A stretch of DNA of 64,000 nt from Bretschneidera sinensis (lineage: Eukaryota > Streptophyta > Magnoliopsida > Brassicales > Akaniaceae). Positions 22,881 through 34,007 of this stretch are shown in pieces. The position numbers and the translations under genes were made by a program. The stretch is from the NCBI GenBank assembly GCA_023935145.1, contig CM043700.1, forward strand, positions 31,311,001-31,375,000, given 5' to 3'. Below the pieces are notes generated by a model. That model was given only the letters and a program-made list of their open reading frames with translations, did not search any database and was not told the DNA's origin. Position 1 is the stretch's first letter. Each line of letters starts with the position of its first letter.

Positions 22881-25050
22881 TTGTTTGACTTGCTTTTTAA
22901 TGAATCATAAGCTTAAAACAACTTTAAAAAAAAGTTTTGATTTAGACTCAAAATCATAAATTGGGTTTTGTAGCTTTTAATCTTATAACCAATTTTGACA
23001 CTATTCGTGTCTCTAAATTACCCCTTATGTGGCAAAAGTATTTACACTCTTGCCACTATATAAATGAATCGTAGTTCTTTCTAATCAAATTTTAAATGGA
23101 GCAATGATACATCTATTATCATTAAAACATTGAGATTATTTTTAATAAAAAGTATTATTTTATTTATTTTAAATACTTATATTTTATCATCGATAAAATT
23201 AATATATTTTATTATATAAATAATAAAGTTAATTTAATGAAAAAAAACCTCTAAATAGATAAATAGTACTCATATATCCTTGTAATAATTTTAATATTTA
23301 AAAATAATTTTACAACTTATTTATTAGACATATCAATTAATTTGACATTATTTTTAACGTAATTTTTATCAAAAACAAAATAATTTTTAACTCTAATCAC
23401 TTTTAATTAAATCTGTTTTAAAATAAATTTTAAGTTTCCACTCAGCAGCTAAATCAAGCCGACTCTAACATGAAATATTCTCTTCATCTTGGGCTAATGA
23501 TGTAATTATGATAGGAGTAGCTGAAAAACAAAGTGTCCATCTATTCCTAGTCTTCTTCATATAGAGTACCCTCATAGCTAGTCTATCTAGGTGGACATGA
23601 GGATAAAACAGTGCTAATCTATATAGGTGGTCGGTCTATGTAAAATCATAGCCATCATAGCTTGGGCAATATTAGCACAGAGAGAGAGAGAGACAGAGCA
23701 CACAGTATATTGCAATATGTAGTACAGCTTCAACGCCAAGTTGAAGTGATCTCAATCAAAGATTATTTGGTTGAGTAATCTTGTCATGACCAAGTGTCTC
23801 CCTAGGCTTTATGTGTTAATGGGTCCTCACTTCTCATCGTAGCATACGTCTATTTTTTTGAGCCGGCATTTGGACTGGACTCAGTTATATCCCATTGTCT
23901 TTCTCTTATCTTGCTTTAGTGACCTCTTTATACAGACTCATCGAAAACCAATTTAAAATATTAATTTTTTTTTTATATTTTTATAATTATTAACAAATTT
24001 TCACAATGATAATTACTGCATTCTACATGTATTTAATTAGAAAGGTGCTGCATTGCTACTGGAGTCCAAACTTTTAAACTTCTAAATTTATAGGTATAAA
24101 ATCTCTGGTCAAGTTAAAAGTTAAAATAGGAAAAAAAAAGACCTAGAACTTCACTGGGTCATCCCTGAACATGGTAAAGGGATCCCTTAACTATGGTCAA
24201 AAGAAAAATTCCACTTTTTTCTGGACTTCCATCCAAGATGCTGACATTTAACTTTTTAATTGCTTACAGCACTAAATTTGGTGATGAGATAATGATGTGA
24301 GTCCATGAGTGTTAATTAAAGATTGATCAGAATGGAAGTTATACATTGAGAGATGGTAATCAAACTATACGGACTGTAGGTTCCCTATCAACCTTCCTGT
24401 TTGAGATTGACCCAACTTCAAGTACTGCAGTAATCTAATCAGCTATACTTAATTAGGGTTCAGTAGCACTTCTTATAGCTATTTATGTTTTGTTTTCCTT
24501 TGGCTGCTTCAACTTTGTTTTCAATTTCTTAATTGGAGTGCAAAATTCCATTTTGTTTTATATAACTTTTGTAAGACAGACATCTAAAAGGAGAAATTTT
24601 GAAGTGGACGTGTCCAGACCCAAATAGTCTCCTTTTACCATTTAGTATGAAAGGCATTCAGATGAGACGGAGCCTAAGGATTTTTACCAAGTTCTTAAGT
24701 TTCATAGGGGGCTCTTGCATACCGCTACTACTAAAAAGCTTAGAAATTGGAAACTGTTCTTTTTGACAATGTCCAAGATTATAAACAATTTGCTTATATT
24801 AGTATTAAAATCAATTTAAAACAAATTAATTTAAATTGTTTCAATCCAAATAAAACCCAAATAAAGCCAAAGGTTGAGATGAATTTATTAAAATTTGTTT
24901 TTAGGAGGGTAAGGTGAGAATGAGAGAGTAAGTTGTAAGATTGTTTTAACTACCAAAAAAAACATTTATATTATTATGTACTTTTAAAACCTAATAATGA
25001 TTAGTTCAAACTGTTTCAAAAAATTTCGTATCAATCATTTGTTAAGAATT
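22881..25050. other. Intergenic, AT-rich
   Basis: About 2.2 kb with no supported gene. It includes a short GA microsatellite near 23678-23692. No recognised element with clear ends. Confidence 0.4.
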
Positions 25051-25052
25051 GA

Positions 25053-25277
25053 ATGATAATAAATTGAATATTGATATATTTTTTATTATATCGGATGCAA
25101 AACAAGATTTTTTCATCGGGTGAAAACTTGATTGATAATTTTTTAAAACTTCACTAATAACATCCATGCATGCTCAATTAACATTATCAGTGAAGTTTTA
25201 AAAAATTATCAATCAAGTTTTCACCTAATACAAAAATCTTATTTTGCACCGGATACAAATAAAAAAAATTCTTGAAT
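25053..25277. mobile_element. Fold-back MITE upstream of the EPF-like gene
   Basis: A near-perfect palindrome. TGAAAACTTGATTGATAA (left) pairs with TTATCAATCAAGTTTTCA (right), and AAAACTTCACTAATAA with TTATCAGTGAAGTTTT, around a loop of about 30 bp (near CATGCATGC). Weaker pairing (GGATGCAAAACAAGAT with ATCTTATTTTGCACC) extends the arms to about 100 bp. It lies about 500 bp before the start codon at 25780. No target duplication resolved. Confidence 0.72.
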
Positions 25278-25779
25278 ACTTCCCTACGTGAATTTTTCAG
25301 AGATTTTCTAATCAATTTAAACAAAAATGATTTGATTTAGAGATTCATTTATATATTTTTTAATATAAGATAGTACAATTATAGTTTATATCAAATTATA
25401 CTGTTTTTGTCATTTTTCTTTTTCTTTTTTTCCCATGATTTCGCATGAGTTGTCAAATTAAAAGGAAAACGGGCGGTAGAAAGAAGTGCCAAGTTCTCAT
25501 CTGCTTCACTGTTTGACAAGAAGGCAGAATCACTTGTATGAGAAGCAATATCCACCAAGACAGTAAAGAGAGAGAGACTCAAGGAAAATTGTACTACAGT
25601 ACGTTGATTTCAAAGCTTTTCTATTTCTTCTCTTAAGAGTTGTTTTTTCAGCCCTTTTTTACTTTACTATTTGAAGTCATGTTTGTTGTCCTCTTGAGTG
25701 AGTAGTCCTCAAACCCTCTCCTCTCTCTCTCAGACAAAGATCATTATAATCATCATTTTGTGATTAAATTCTAAGGAAG

Positions 25780-26544
25780 ATGAAGAGAGGAATGTGCTAC
25801 TTTCTACTATTTGTTACTCTGCAGGTAATTATCAGTTGGGTTGCTGTAACAAGCAGGCCTTTGGCCTTATATGATTCCGCTCCACAACAAGGTCAGCTGG
25901 TCCTATTCTTTTTGTACTACTAATGTAATCTTTCTCATTTCTCACTACAAAATTCCTTTCCCTTTCCAGCGACAAAAAAGCTTCTTTTTAACCTTTTTCT
26001 TGGATTGATATCAACTTTAGTGCTTGCTTTCACACAACTTTTTTCTTGAAACGTTATTGTCTCTTTCTCCTTTTCTTAGTATTTTCCATAAAGTAGCTTC
26101 CCAAATGCTATTTTTTTTTATAAATTTTTCTATACTTGATCAAACAGGCCAAATCCCACACTTTTCACAAGCTGCCTATGACTTTAAACAGGTAATACTT
26201 CAAATTTCCTGATCTCTATTTTAGTACTTCATTTCCTTTCTTATTGAGGGTCTTGTTTTGGTATTTCTTTTAATTGGGATATTGTCTTGCATTTTTGTGT
26301 TTACGTTTTTAAGGGACTAAAGAACATTGAAGGGGAGATGGTTGAAGGGAATGAAGAAATGTATAGTAGAAGACTGAATAGATTAGGGTCAAGACCACCA
26401 AACTGTGAGCACAAGTGTGGAGGCTGCTTCCCTTGTTATGCAATTCAAACACCTGCAACCATTGATCAACTTAGACTTCAATATGCTAATTACAAGCCTG
26501 AAGGATGGAAATGCAAGTGCGGCTCTTCCTTCTTCAACCCATAA
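25780..26544 (+). CDS. EPIDERMAL PATTERNING FACTOR-like (EPFL) secreted peptide precursor
   Basis: Three exons: 25780-25891, 26148-26191 and 26314-26544. The CDS is 387 nt, 128 aa. The N-terminus MKRGMCYFLLFVTLQ is a hydrophobic signal peptide, probably cleaved near VAVTS-RPLAL. The mature peptide region (exon 3) contains GSRPPNCEHKCGGCFPC and ends GWKCKCGSSFFNP. It has six Cys at 83, 87, 90, 93, 119 and 121, the EPF/EPFL cysteine pattern. EPFL peptides are apoplastic ligands of ERECTA-family receptor kinases, often with TMM, controlling stomatal patterning or organ growth. The ending WKCKCG..F.NP resembles the EPFL7 and EPFL1-3 branches more than EPF1/2 or stomagen, but the subgroup is not certain. 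The intron 1 donor (G|GTCAGC) is weak, but only this junction keeps the frame. Confidence 0.93.
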
Positions 26545-27026
26545 AAACTCTTTTTCTTTTTCCTATTTAAATTTACACATTAATTAATGATTTAGCCCCA
26601 TCTCTGACTATCTCTCTGCATATAGGCTCTGTTTCACTTTTTATTTTAGTTTTTGGAAAAGCTGATGGTCAATGAGAAATTTTTGTTGGGCTTAATCACA
26701 ACTTTGCTGAACATAATTTTATCCTAATTTTTCAATTTGAAGGATCAATTTCATTTGGAGTAAGTTCTCTCTTCAAGGTTGCATTGAAAAATCAAGGTTA
26801 ACTGCAAAGGATGCCCAAACTTGAGCTGCACGATCAGTACTCGGTGAAACGAAGAGAAGAATGATTAAAAATAAATGTGGTATTATTATTATTTTAATAT
26901 TATTAATACTATTTTTATTGTTATTATTATCAATAAATTTTTATTTTATATTAAACTATTATTTTATATTATAATTAACAAAGTCAAAATGACAAAATGA
27001 ATATAATTTATGCATCAAAACCTAAT

Positions 27027-27197
27027 CATTAACAGTCTCAACTATTTTTTTTTTAATTTATAATTAATAGAGTTGTAGGCTAAGTAGTTGGGGTGGTTGC
27101 CGACAACGGAAGAACAAAGTACAAGCCATGGACAATGGTAAATCCGTTTGGTTACAAAATCTTAAAACTCTTTAATTAATGAAAATGGAAGGAGGGG
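27027..27197 (+). repeat. Direct duplication, copy 1 (pair with 27867-28036)
   Basis: About 170 bp, from ATTAACAGTCTCAAC to AATTAATGAAAATGG, recurs about 840 bp downstream in the same orientation with small differences. Shared landmarks are GTTGCCGACAA and CAAAATCTTAAAACTC. Non-coding. Confidence 0.75.
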
Positions 27198-27866
27198 AAG
27201 AGGTGCCATGCAAAAATTTGTAGGGTACAATATATTTAAAATATTAATTTTAGATTATTTAAAATTTTATTGATAATTTTTTAAAATTTTATATATAATA
27301 TTAATATAAATATGAGATTAAAAAAATAATATTATTAATATATTTTTTTAAAAGTATCAATAAAATTTTAAAAAAATCTAAAACTCTGATGTAATAAAAA
27401 ATTCTTCGATGCCACGAGATAAAAAGGATTGTTTTGCATGGTTGATTCGCCTGTAAAATAAACAATCGAATACAAAAATATAGGTTGATCAAGGTTTCGC
27501 ATCACTGCCAAAAAAAAAGGTCTCACATTTAAAGGAGAGCTCATTAAAAGTGTCATTTTGTTATTCTTAACATTTTCTTTCAAAAAAAGTAATAATTTAT
27601 TATTCTCAGCCCTTTCTTATTAGTCTTTTCTCATGATTTAATTAACACTCTATTACTCCATCTCCACCAACCAAGAGAAAAGGTATCTTAAAATTGGAGT
27701 GATGTTTATCTGAAACTTGAAGCATCTCGAGTAGTTAGACTGAATTGGAGAATAATTAATACTTCAATAACACAAAGGTAAGTTGTGTTTAAATTCTTAA
27801 AAGGAAAATGTTAAAAACAAGAAAAAATGAAAACTAGACCAAATGCCAAAATTTTTTAATTTATCG

Positions 27867-28036
27867 TTAACAGTCTCAACCATCATTTTTTAATTTCTAA
27901 TTAATAGAGCAGTAGAGTAGTTGTTGGGGAACGTTGCCGACAAAAGAAGAATAAAGTGCATGTCATGTACAATGGTCAACCCGTTTTTGTAACAAAATCT
28001 TAAAACTCTTTAATTAATGAAAATGGGGAGGAAAAG
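27867..28036 (+). repeat. Direct duplication, copy 2 (pair with 27027-27197)
   Basis: Second copy of the segment described at 27027-27197. It could be a local segmental duplication or two insertions of one unrecognised element; no target duplication was found at either copy. Confidence 0.75.
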
Positions 28037-28147
28037 AAATGTAAATTGCATTTCTTTCACTTTTCTTTTTCAAAATCCAAAAACAGATTATATACAACAA
28101 ACAAACAAAAATTCAACAGAAAGATATATAAGCTTTTAAATAATGAA

Positions 28148-28904
28148 TGTTGATAATGTCGTGGGAAAATTTCTGAAAATGGGAACTGTTTATCAAAATA
28201 AAAGAGAAATAAATAATAGTTTCAAGGTGAGATCAGCTTAATTTCTTTAATGTTTAATTTGCCTTTCAGAGTAGAAGAAATTTCCAGTGAATTTTGCTCT
28301 CAGAGACAACGAAATTTTGATATTATTCTGCAATTTGCACTTGTGAATAATAACCCACAACAGATTCTAAGAGTTTATGGATGTAGAATTCTTATGTCTA
28401 GAAATTTGTAAGATTTATGGACATAAGCAGACCAGTAAATTTTGATAGGAGAAGAAGAAGAAGAATAAGAAGAGAAGGAAAATACAAAACCAGAGAATCT
28501 GATGTTTTGTTTTATTATGACAGTTATACACACTTATATAGCGTGTCTTTTCATTAGAAACTCCATAAATCAGTAGGAAACTGACTTAAACTAAATATTG
28601 AGTGTTCATTCTCAAAAGACACTTCTATTCACATTTAATGTTATGAAAATTCAAAATTTTCGAACATCTAGTCGACTGGGTCTTGCATTCAGTCGACTGA
28701 AAAAAATTCAGAGAGTTCCATGAAATTTTAGCCTTCCATCTAATCGATTGAATGATTCATATAGTCAATTGTATACATTATTCAGTCAACTATACGAAGC
28801 TTACAGTCGACTATATCAACTCTCAAAAGCCAAAATTCGTTTTTCCTTTGATTTTCTAAAATATCCTAAACTTAAAATCAAGTTTATATTTAAAATCATC
28901 AACA
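28148..28904 (-). repeat. 3' LTR of the minus-strand copia element
   Basis: On the minus strand it starts TGTTGATGAT at 28904, directly after a polypurine tract GGTAGGGGAT (28905-28914). It probably ends ATTATCAACA at 28148, an almost perfect inverted match. A TATATAA box lies at about 28534-28540 (minus). The U3 part carries AGTCGACT-like motifs, as in the solo LTRs, but overall sequence differs from them. The lower boundary is inferred from the terminal inverted match; the partner LTR is absent, so no target duplication can be checked. Confidence 0.65.
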
Positions 28905-29490
28905 ATCCCCTACCATTTTCAAAATAAATTGACTCAATAAAACTTTGAAAAAACTAATCTTTTACCATTCATTGAAGTTCATGCCTAAATGAAAATATCT
29001 TTTAGACTTGAATTTTCACTTAGTGAAAACACATCAAAATTAAATAGAAGATGTGGTAATATAATACTTTGAACCACAAATCCTATTTGTTTAACCGGAC
29101 ATGTCTCACACATGAGACTTTTCCTCATAGAATTTGACAGAAATAAAATTGTCGACACTTTTGGAGGCCTTGTGTCATGTATCTTATATCATGAGTGCTA
29201 TAGAGTCAAGCCTCTTGAACTCAAAAGAAGCGACCAGACTTCACACTCACTGGGTAAACTTATCAAATATGTTCCGTAAATAAATATACCAAACAATTAT
29301 AAGCTTATTAAGAACTTATAGTTCACCTTCACTTTAATATTACGATTCCAAGCATCATCACTTTGGGATGTAAATTCAAATTTGATGCTTACAATCACAA
29401 CTAATGATGTACTTTGTCTCATTGAACTCAAGACTTATAGTTAGTAAGTGTTGAATTGAGGTTTCATCATTGGTGATCCTATTGCATGGG

Positions 29491-31227
29491 TGTTGACCAA
29501 GTTTCTATTGACCCTGAATGATTTTGATAGTAACAAAAATCTTGATTAAGTACTAATGAATATTACTTAAGTGATACAGATTGTTAATAGTGCTTATACC
29601 TCAAATGAGATCAAGATTGTAGAAATTGGTGAACCAAAGTTGATGATCTCAAAAGTCAAGAAACTCTCCAAAAAATCAAATTCAATGAGAACAATTGAAA
29701 TACAATCATAGGTTTGAATCCTAAGATACACTTTGTAAGCATTTCAATTTTTAAGAGCTGAATTAAATTTGCATTGCATTTTATTACATAACCTTAAATT
29801 AATTGAAGATATAAATCTATAGGTGAACTTATTAAATGTAAATATTCGATTCGTAGGGCTCAATGCTTACCATGCTCTAATCGAACTTAAGAAGAATTTA
29901 TGTTGATATATAAAATTATTTAAGCATTTGTAAATTTTTTATTCTTTATATATCTTGAACAAATTATATTTAAACTTGTAATATGTTTTGTCGTCATAAA
30001 AAAGGCTTCAATCAATAAATTGATTAGACTAATTTTGATCATAACAAAACACTTTTGAAGTGTTTAACTTGTGTGTTGAATGTGCAAGAAAGTTTGGTTC
30101 AACTGGGAGATTTTTTGGAACTCAAAAATCCAAAAGGAATGAAGAAAATTGATGTTGAAAACACTGTTCATCCTGAAAACACTGTTCATCCTGAAAACAC
30201 TGTAGCCGTGCCTAAAACATTATTCAGTCGACTAAATGGATAGTACAGTCGATTGGATGCTCAAAAATCAGTTTTCTACAACTGTTCTGACATTCAGTCA
30301 ATTAGATCGTGACCCAGTTGACTGGACAAGTTAGAACGGCTATATTTTTTTAATTCCAATCGACTGGATCGTGAACCTAGTCGATTGGACAAGTTACAAC
30401 AGCTATATTTTCGAATTTAAAAGGCTATAAAATTGTCTTTAACGGCTCTATTTTGTCTCCAATGGCTAGAAGACTTCAAGACACTGTAAATAGAGCTTTA
30501 AGGGTCGCTTGAAAGAAAGAGAAACATTCTAAAACAAATAATTAAAGCAAAATCTTTATTATCTTCTTATTGAGCCAAAAACCCCATTGTCAAGCTATAA
30601 GCTTTTGAGAGAGAAAATATTAAGTTGTAATCTTCACTGAGAAATCTCTCTTATTTGTTTGTTTCAAATTTTCCTTTCATCATCTTGTTAAAAGAGTTGG
30701 TGTAACTCTTGTGAGAGTTTGTTAGTGAGTTAATGGGTGTTAGGTATATACATTTGAGTAGCAAACTTAGGATTATTGTAAAAAAATATTGAAGCAACAC
30801 CCTTGAAGTCGCTTGTTTGTATTCGGTTTGAGCAACACCCAGAAGTTGCTTATTTTAGTGAAAAGCTTCTAGGAGGATCGTTGAAGAGAGTGGATGTAAG
30901 GTTGAAAGGATTCCGATATTACCGAACCACTATAAATCGAGTTTGCATCTCTCTAACTCTATCTCCTTAATTACTTGCACGATTACTTGCTTAAAATTAT
31001 TTATTATTTAAGTAAATGAGATTGATTGCTTAATTATGTTATAATTCGATTATATTTTCTATATTAAGCAATAAATTATCTCATCGTTGTGTTAGTAATT
31101 TGGAAAGATTAATTTAATTTAATTCTTCATATATTTTGATATTTGAGATTGCAAAAAGAATTTTAAAAATTCTTAATACCCAATTCACCCCCTCTTTGGT
31201 ATTACCATAGTATATTTTGGACCAACA
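29491..31227 (+). repeat. Solo LTR 2, copia-like, plus orientation, inside the minus-strand copia
   Basis: A 1737-bp solo LTR beginning TGTTGACCAAG and ending TTGGACCAACA, flanked by a perfect 5-bp duplication ATGGG (29486-29490 and 31228-31232). A TATA-like TATAAAA lies at 30426-30432 and AATTCACCCCCTCTTTGG lies near the 3' end. It carries several AGTCGACT variants and a short tandem repeat of CATCCTGAAAACACTGTT near 30168-30200. It interrupts the 3' end of the copia pol in the opposite orientation. Confidence 0.87.
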
Positions 31228-31232
31228 ATGGG

Positions 31233-32646
31233 CTTAAGACCCATCCCTTGTGATGTTTTAACCACTTGCTCTCTTGCAAGTCCCTTGGTCAATGGATCTA
31301 CTAAGTTTCATGTGGATCTTATGAATTCAATCGTAATTACTCCATTAGTAATTAATTGCCTTACATAGCTATGTACTCAATCTGATATGTCTAGACTTTC
31401 CATTATAGACATTGCTATAGACCCTTGCTAGTGTTACCTCACTATCACATCGAATTGAAATTGGAGCCATGAGTTTAGGCCACACAGGAATTTCTAACAA
31501 CAAATTCTTTAACCACTCATAATCTTTACCCCTTACTTCCATTGCTACAAATTCAGATGTCATGGTAGAATCAGTGATACAGGTTTGCCTCATGGAAGCC
31601 CAAGATATAGCACTATCACCAAGAGTGAATATCCAACCACTTGTAGACGAGTGATCTTCCTCTCGGTTTTTTACCCAACTAAGCATCAGTGTATCTTTCT
31701 AAAATTGTTGGATACCCTTTGTAACTTATGCCAAAATTCATGGTATTTTTCAAATATCTAAAGACCCTATGTACAGCCTCCTAATGATCATTGCTGGGAC
31801 AACTAGTAAATCTACTTAGCTTTCCTACAACAAATAATATATCAGGCCTTGTATAAGTCATGGCAGACATTAAATAACCAATTGCTATAGCATACTTTAG
31901 TTGTGTAATTGCTCTACCATCATTCTTAGATAATTTGATACTACTATCAAATGGTGTACTTATAGGTGTGCTTTCTAAGTGACTAAATTTCTTTATAATT
32001 TTCTCAATGTAATGAGATTCTGTTAATATTAGGCTATCCTTATCTCTTATGATTTTGAAACCTAACATTACATCAGTTACACCCATGTCTTTCATGTCAA
32101 AATTACTGACAGAAATTTCTTGGTATTTTGTACTTATTCTAAGTCAAAACCAAATATCAACAAGTCATCTACATACAGACATATGATAACACCTTTACCA
32201 TTAATGAACCTACTATACACACACTTATCATATTCATTAATTCTGAAACCATTTGATAGAATTACTTGATCAAATTTTTCATGCCATTGTCTTGTAGCTT
32301 GTTTAAGTCCATTTAAATACTTAACTAACCTGCATACTTAATGTTATTGTCCCTTAACTACAAAACCTTCAGGTTGATTCATATAGATTTCTTCTTCTAA
32401 TTTACCATTCAAGAATGTTGTTTAAACATCCATTTAATGAATTTCAAGTTTGTATATGGAAGCTAAAGCAATAAGCATTCTAATTGTGACTCTCTTTACA
32501 ACTGGTGCATAGGTGTCAAAATAATCAATACATTCCTTTTATGTAAAGCCCTTAATTACTAACCTTGCATTAAATTTATCAACTGTACCATTCACTCTTA
32601 ATTTCTTTTTGAAAATCCATTTGCATCCAATGGGAGGTTTCAACTT

Positions 32647-32650
<4 letters not shown>
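31233..32650 (-). pseudogene. Ty1/copia RT and RNase H remnant, minus strand
   Basis: Minus-strand reading gives PPIGCKWIFKKK, NARLVIKGFT, IDYFDTYAPV, TTFLNGKLEEEIYMNQPEGF, YLNGLKQATRQWHEKF, CLYVDDLLIFG (intact YVDD), KDMGVTDVMLGFKI, YTRPDILFVVGKLSRFTS, STSGWIFTLGDSAISWAS, STMTSEFVAMEV, IRCDSEVTLARVYSNVYNG and the polyprotein end DPLTKGLAREQVVKTSQGMGLKP. Several stops and frameshifts interrupt it. It is cut at its 3' end by solo LTR 2, after which the 3' non-coding part resumes at 29485 and leads to the LTR at 28904. Its 5' part (gag to integrase) is missing beyond the microsatellite and TIR element at 32.65-33.37 kb. Confidence 0.9.

Positions 32651-32714
<64 letters not shown>
32651..32714. 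repeat. Compound microsatellite (TC)n(TA)n
   Basis: About 19 TC units followed by about 13 TA units, placed exactly where the copia reverse transcriptase reading stops. Confidence 0.95.
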
Positions 32715-32716
<2 letters not shown>

Positions 32717-33365
32717 AATTGTTAGTTTAACCCACTGTATATATGAGTAAATTAGCATTGTACCCCAATCTTTAATATCACAATAATTCAAAGAATTTAA
32801 AATTTTCTAACACAAATTGAAGAGCAATTATGTAATTCATTAGATTCATTGGTTTAATTTTTTCCACATCCGAATATTTTTTGCGATATCGAACTAACCA
32901 ATAGTTGAAAAATTGCACCATCGGTACCATTGGAAAGAGCTCATAGAGATCTACAATATGAACTCCAGTTTCACCACCTTTCACCGAGCTTTCGCTATCA
33001 CACACATCCTGCCATGAATGGAATGGGCATTTTTTCATATATGGTACTTTCCAGTGATTTTTATCGGATAGTATCACCATCACTAGGTCGAAAATTGAAT
33101 TTTCGGCATACCTGCAAAATTTGACGACGGATTGTCACTAGAAAAGTCGAGGGTGGGTCATACTCTCCACGAACTCTAGTGGTTGCAAGTGAGTTTCATC
33201 TCTGGGTATGTAATTTGTAACTTTTCTTAGTTTTTATGTAAAATTACCAAAGAAATCTTTACTTTATTGATGTTTTAGGGGATAATGAGTGATTTTTTAG
33301 TTTAGAAAGGTTGGAACCCAATGCTAACTTACACATATAGTGGGGTAAGTTAGCAATCCTTATAT
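32713..33365. mobile_element. Non-autonomous DNA element with TIRs over 40 bp
   Basis: The left end (TAAGAATTGTTAGTTTAACCC...TTAGCATTG) and the right end read in reverse complement (TAAGGATTGCTAACTTACCCC...TTAGCATTG) match over about 41 bp with a 4-bp gap. The core is about 650 bp. The flanks are (TA)-rich on both sides, so the target duplication is masked. Open frames inside are short and unrecognised. Long TIRs point to a Mutator-type element, but this is not proven. Confidence 0.6.
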
Positions 33366-33640
33366 ATATGAGTTAGGATCAAGTGATCACATTTTAGTCT
33401 TACATCTATTTTGGATTGTTGGATTAATTTAAATCCAACGATGGTTGATTTAATTCAATCAAAAAGATTTTTTAGGTTAAAATTATGTTCCACAGTCAGA
33501 TTTAGTTAAATCTAAGGTCGTTAAAAGCAATTAAAAACAACTTCTATACATATTTGGCCTCTTATTAACAAGGATTTTCTCCTACAATTTACGAATTAAC
33601 ATTTTTTTTCTACTTTTACTTCCTTTTTTTTTCTTATTCC
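33366..33640. other. Spacer, nothing recognised
   Basis: AT-rich. Contains a small hairpin (GATTGTTGGATT against AATCCAACGATGG). No coding signal. Confidence 0.3.
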
Positions 33641-34002
33641 AGAGGATCAATAGCTTCATGTTCCACAACTGCACGGTTTTGGGGAAATCAAAACCTTCAA
33701 GTTTCCCTCTTTAAACTCCTCAAAAACTCAATGCTACCAGACCCCAAAAGAGACAAACTCCACTTCATATGGAACATACCCCAAATTTGGCGCGAACCAT
33801 GATGCTTTAGCATGACTAAAAAAAGAGAGCAAGTTCTCAATGTTTTCCTCTTCTTTTTGACAGATAGAGCAAAGAGGGATGCCTTTTTTATGACACTTGA
33901 ATAGATTTCGTTGCATTGCAAGTTTGTTTTGCGAAACTGTCAAGATAAAGTTCAAGATTTTTTTAAAGGGGGTTTGATCTTCAATTATCCTTTCCAAATA
34001 TC
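33640..34002 (-). pseudogene. LINE fragment, zf-RVT region, 3' part
   Basis: The minus-strand frame carries SQNKLAMQRNLFKCHKKGIPLC and CSICQKEEENIENLL followed by AKASWF. This is the zinc-binding domain found near the C-terminus of plant LINE reverse transcriptases (C..C...E....H/L..C type), with its normal continuation decayed. It joins 35197-35470 when solo LTR 3 is removed. Confidence 0.75.
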
Positions 34003-34007
34003 CTCGT

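Noticed and set aside
32778..33083. Open frame in the long-TIR element with a faint plant-domain look (DLYELFP)
   Set aside because: No convincing domain match; I could not support a captured gene fragment.
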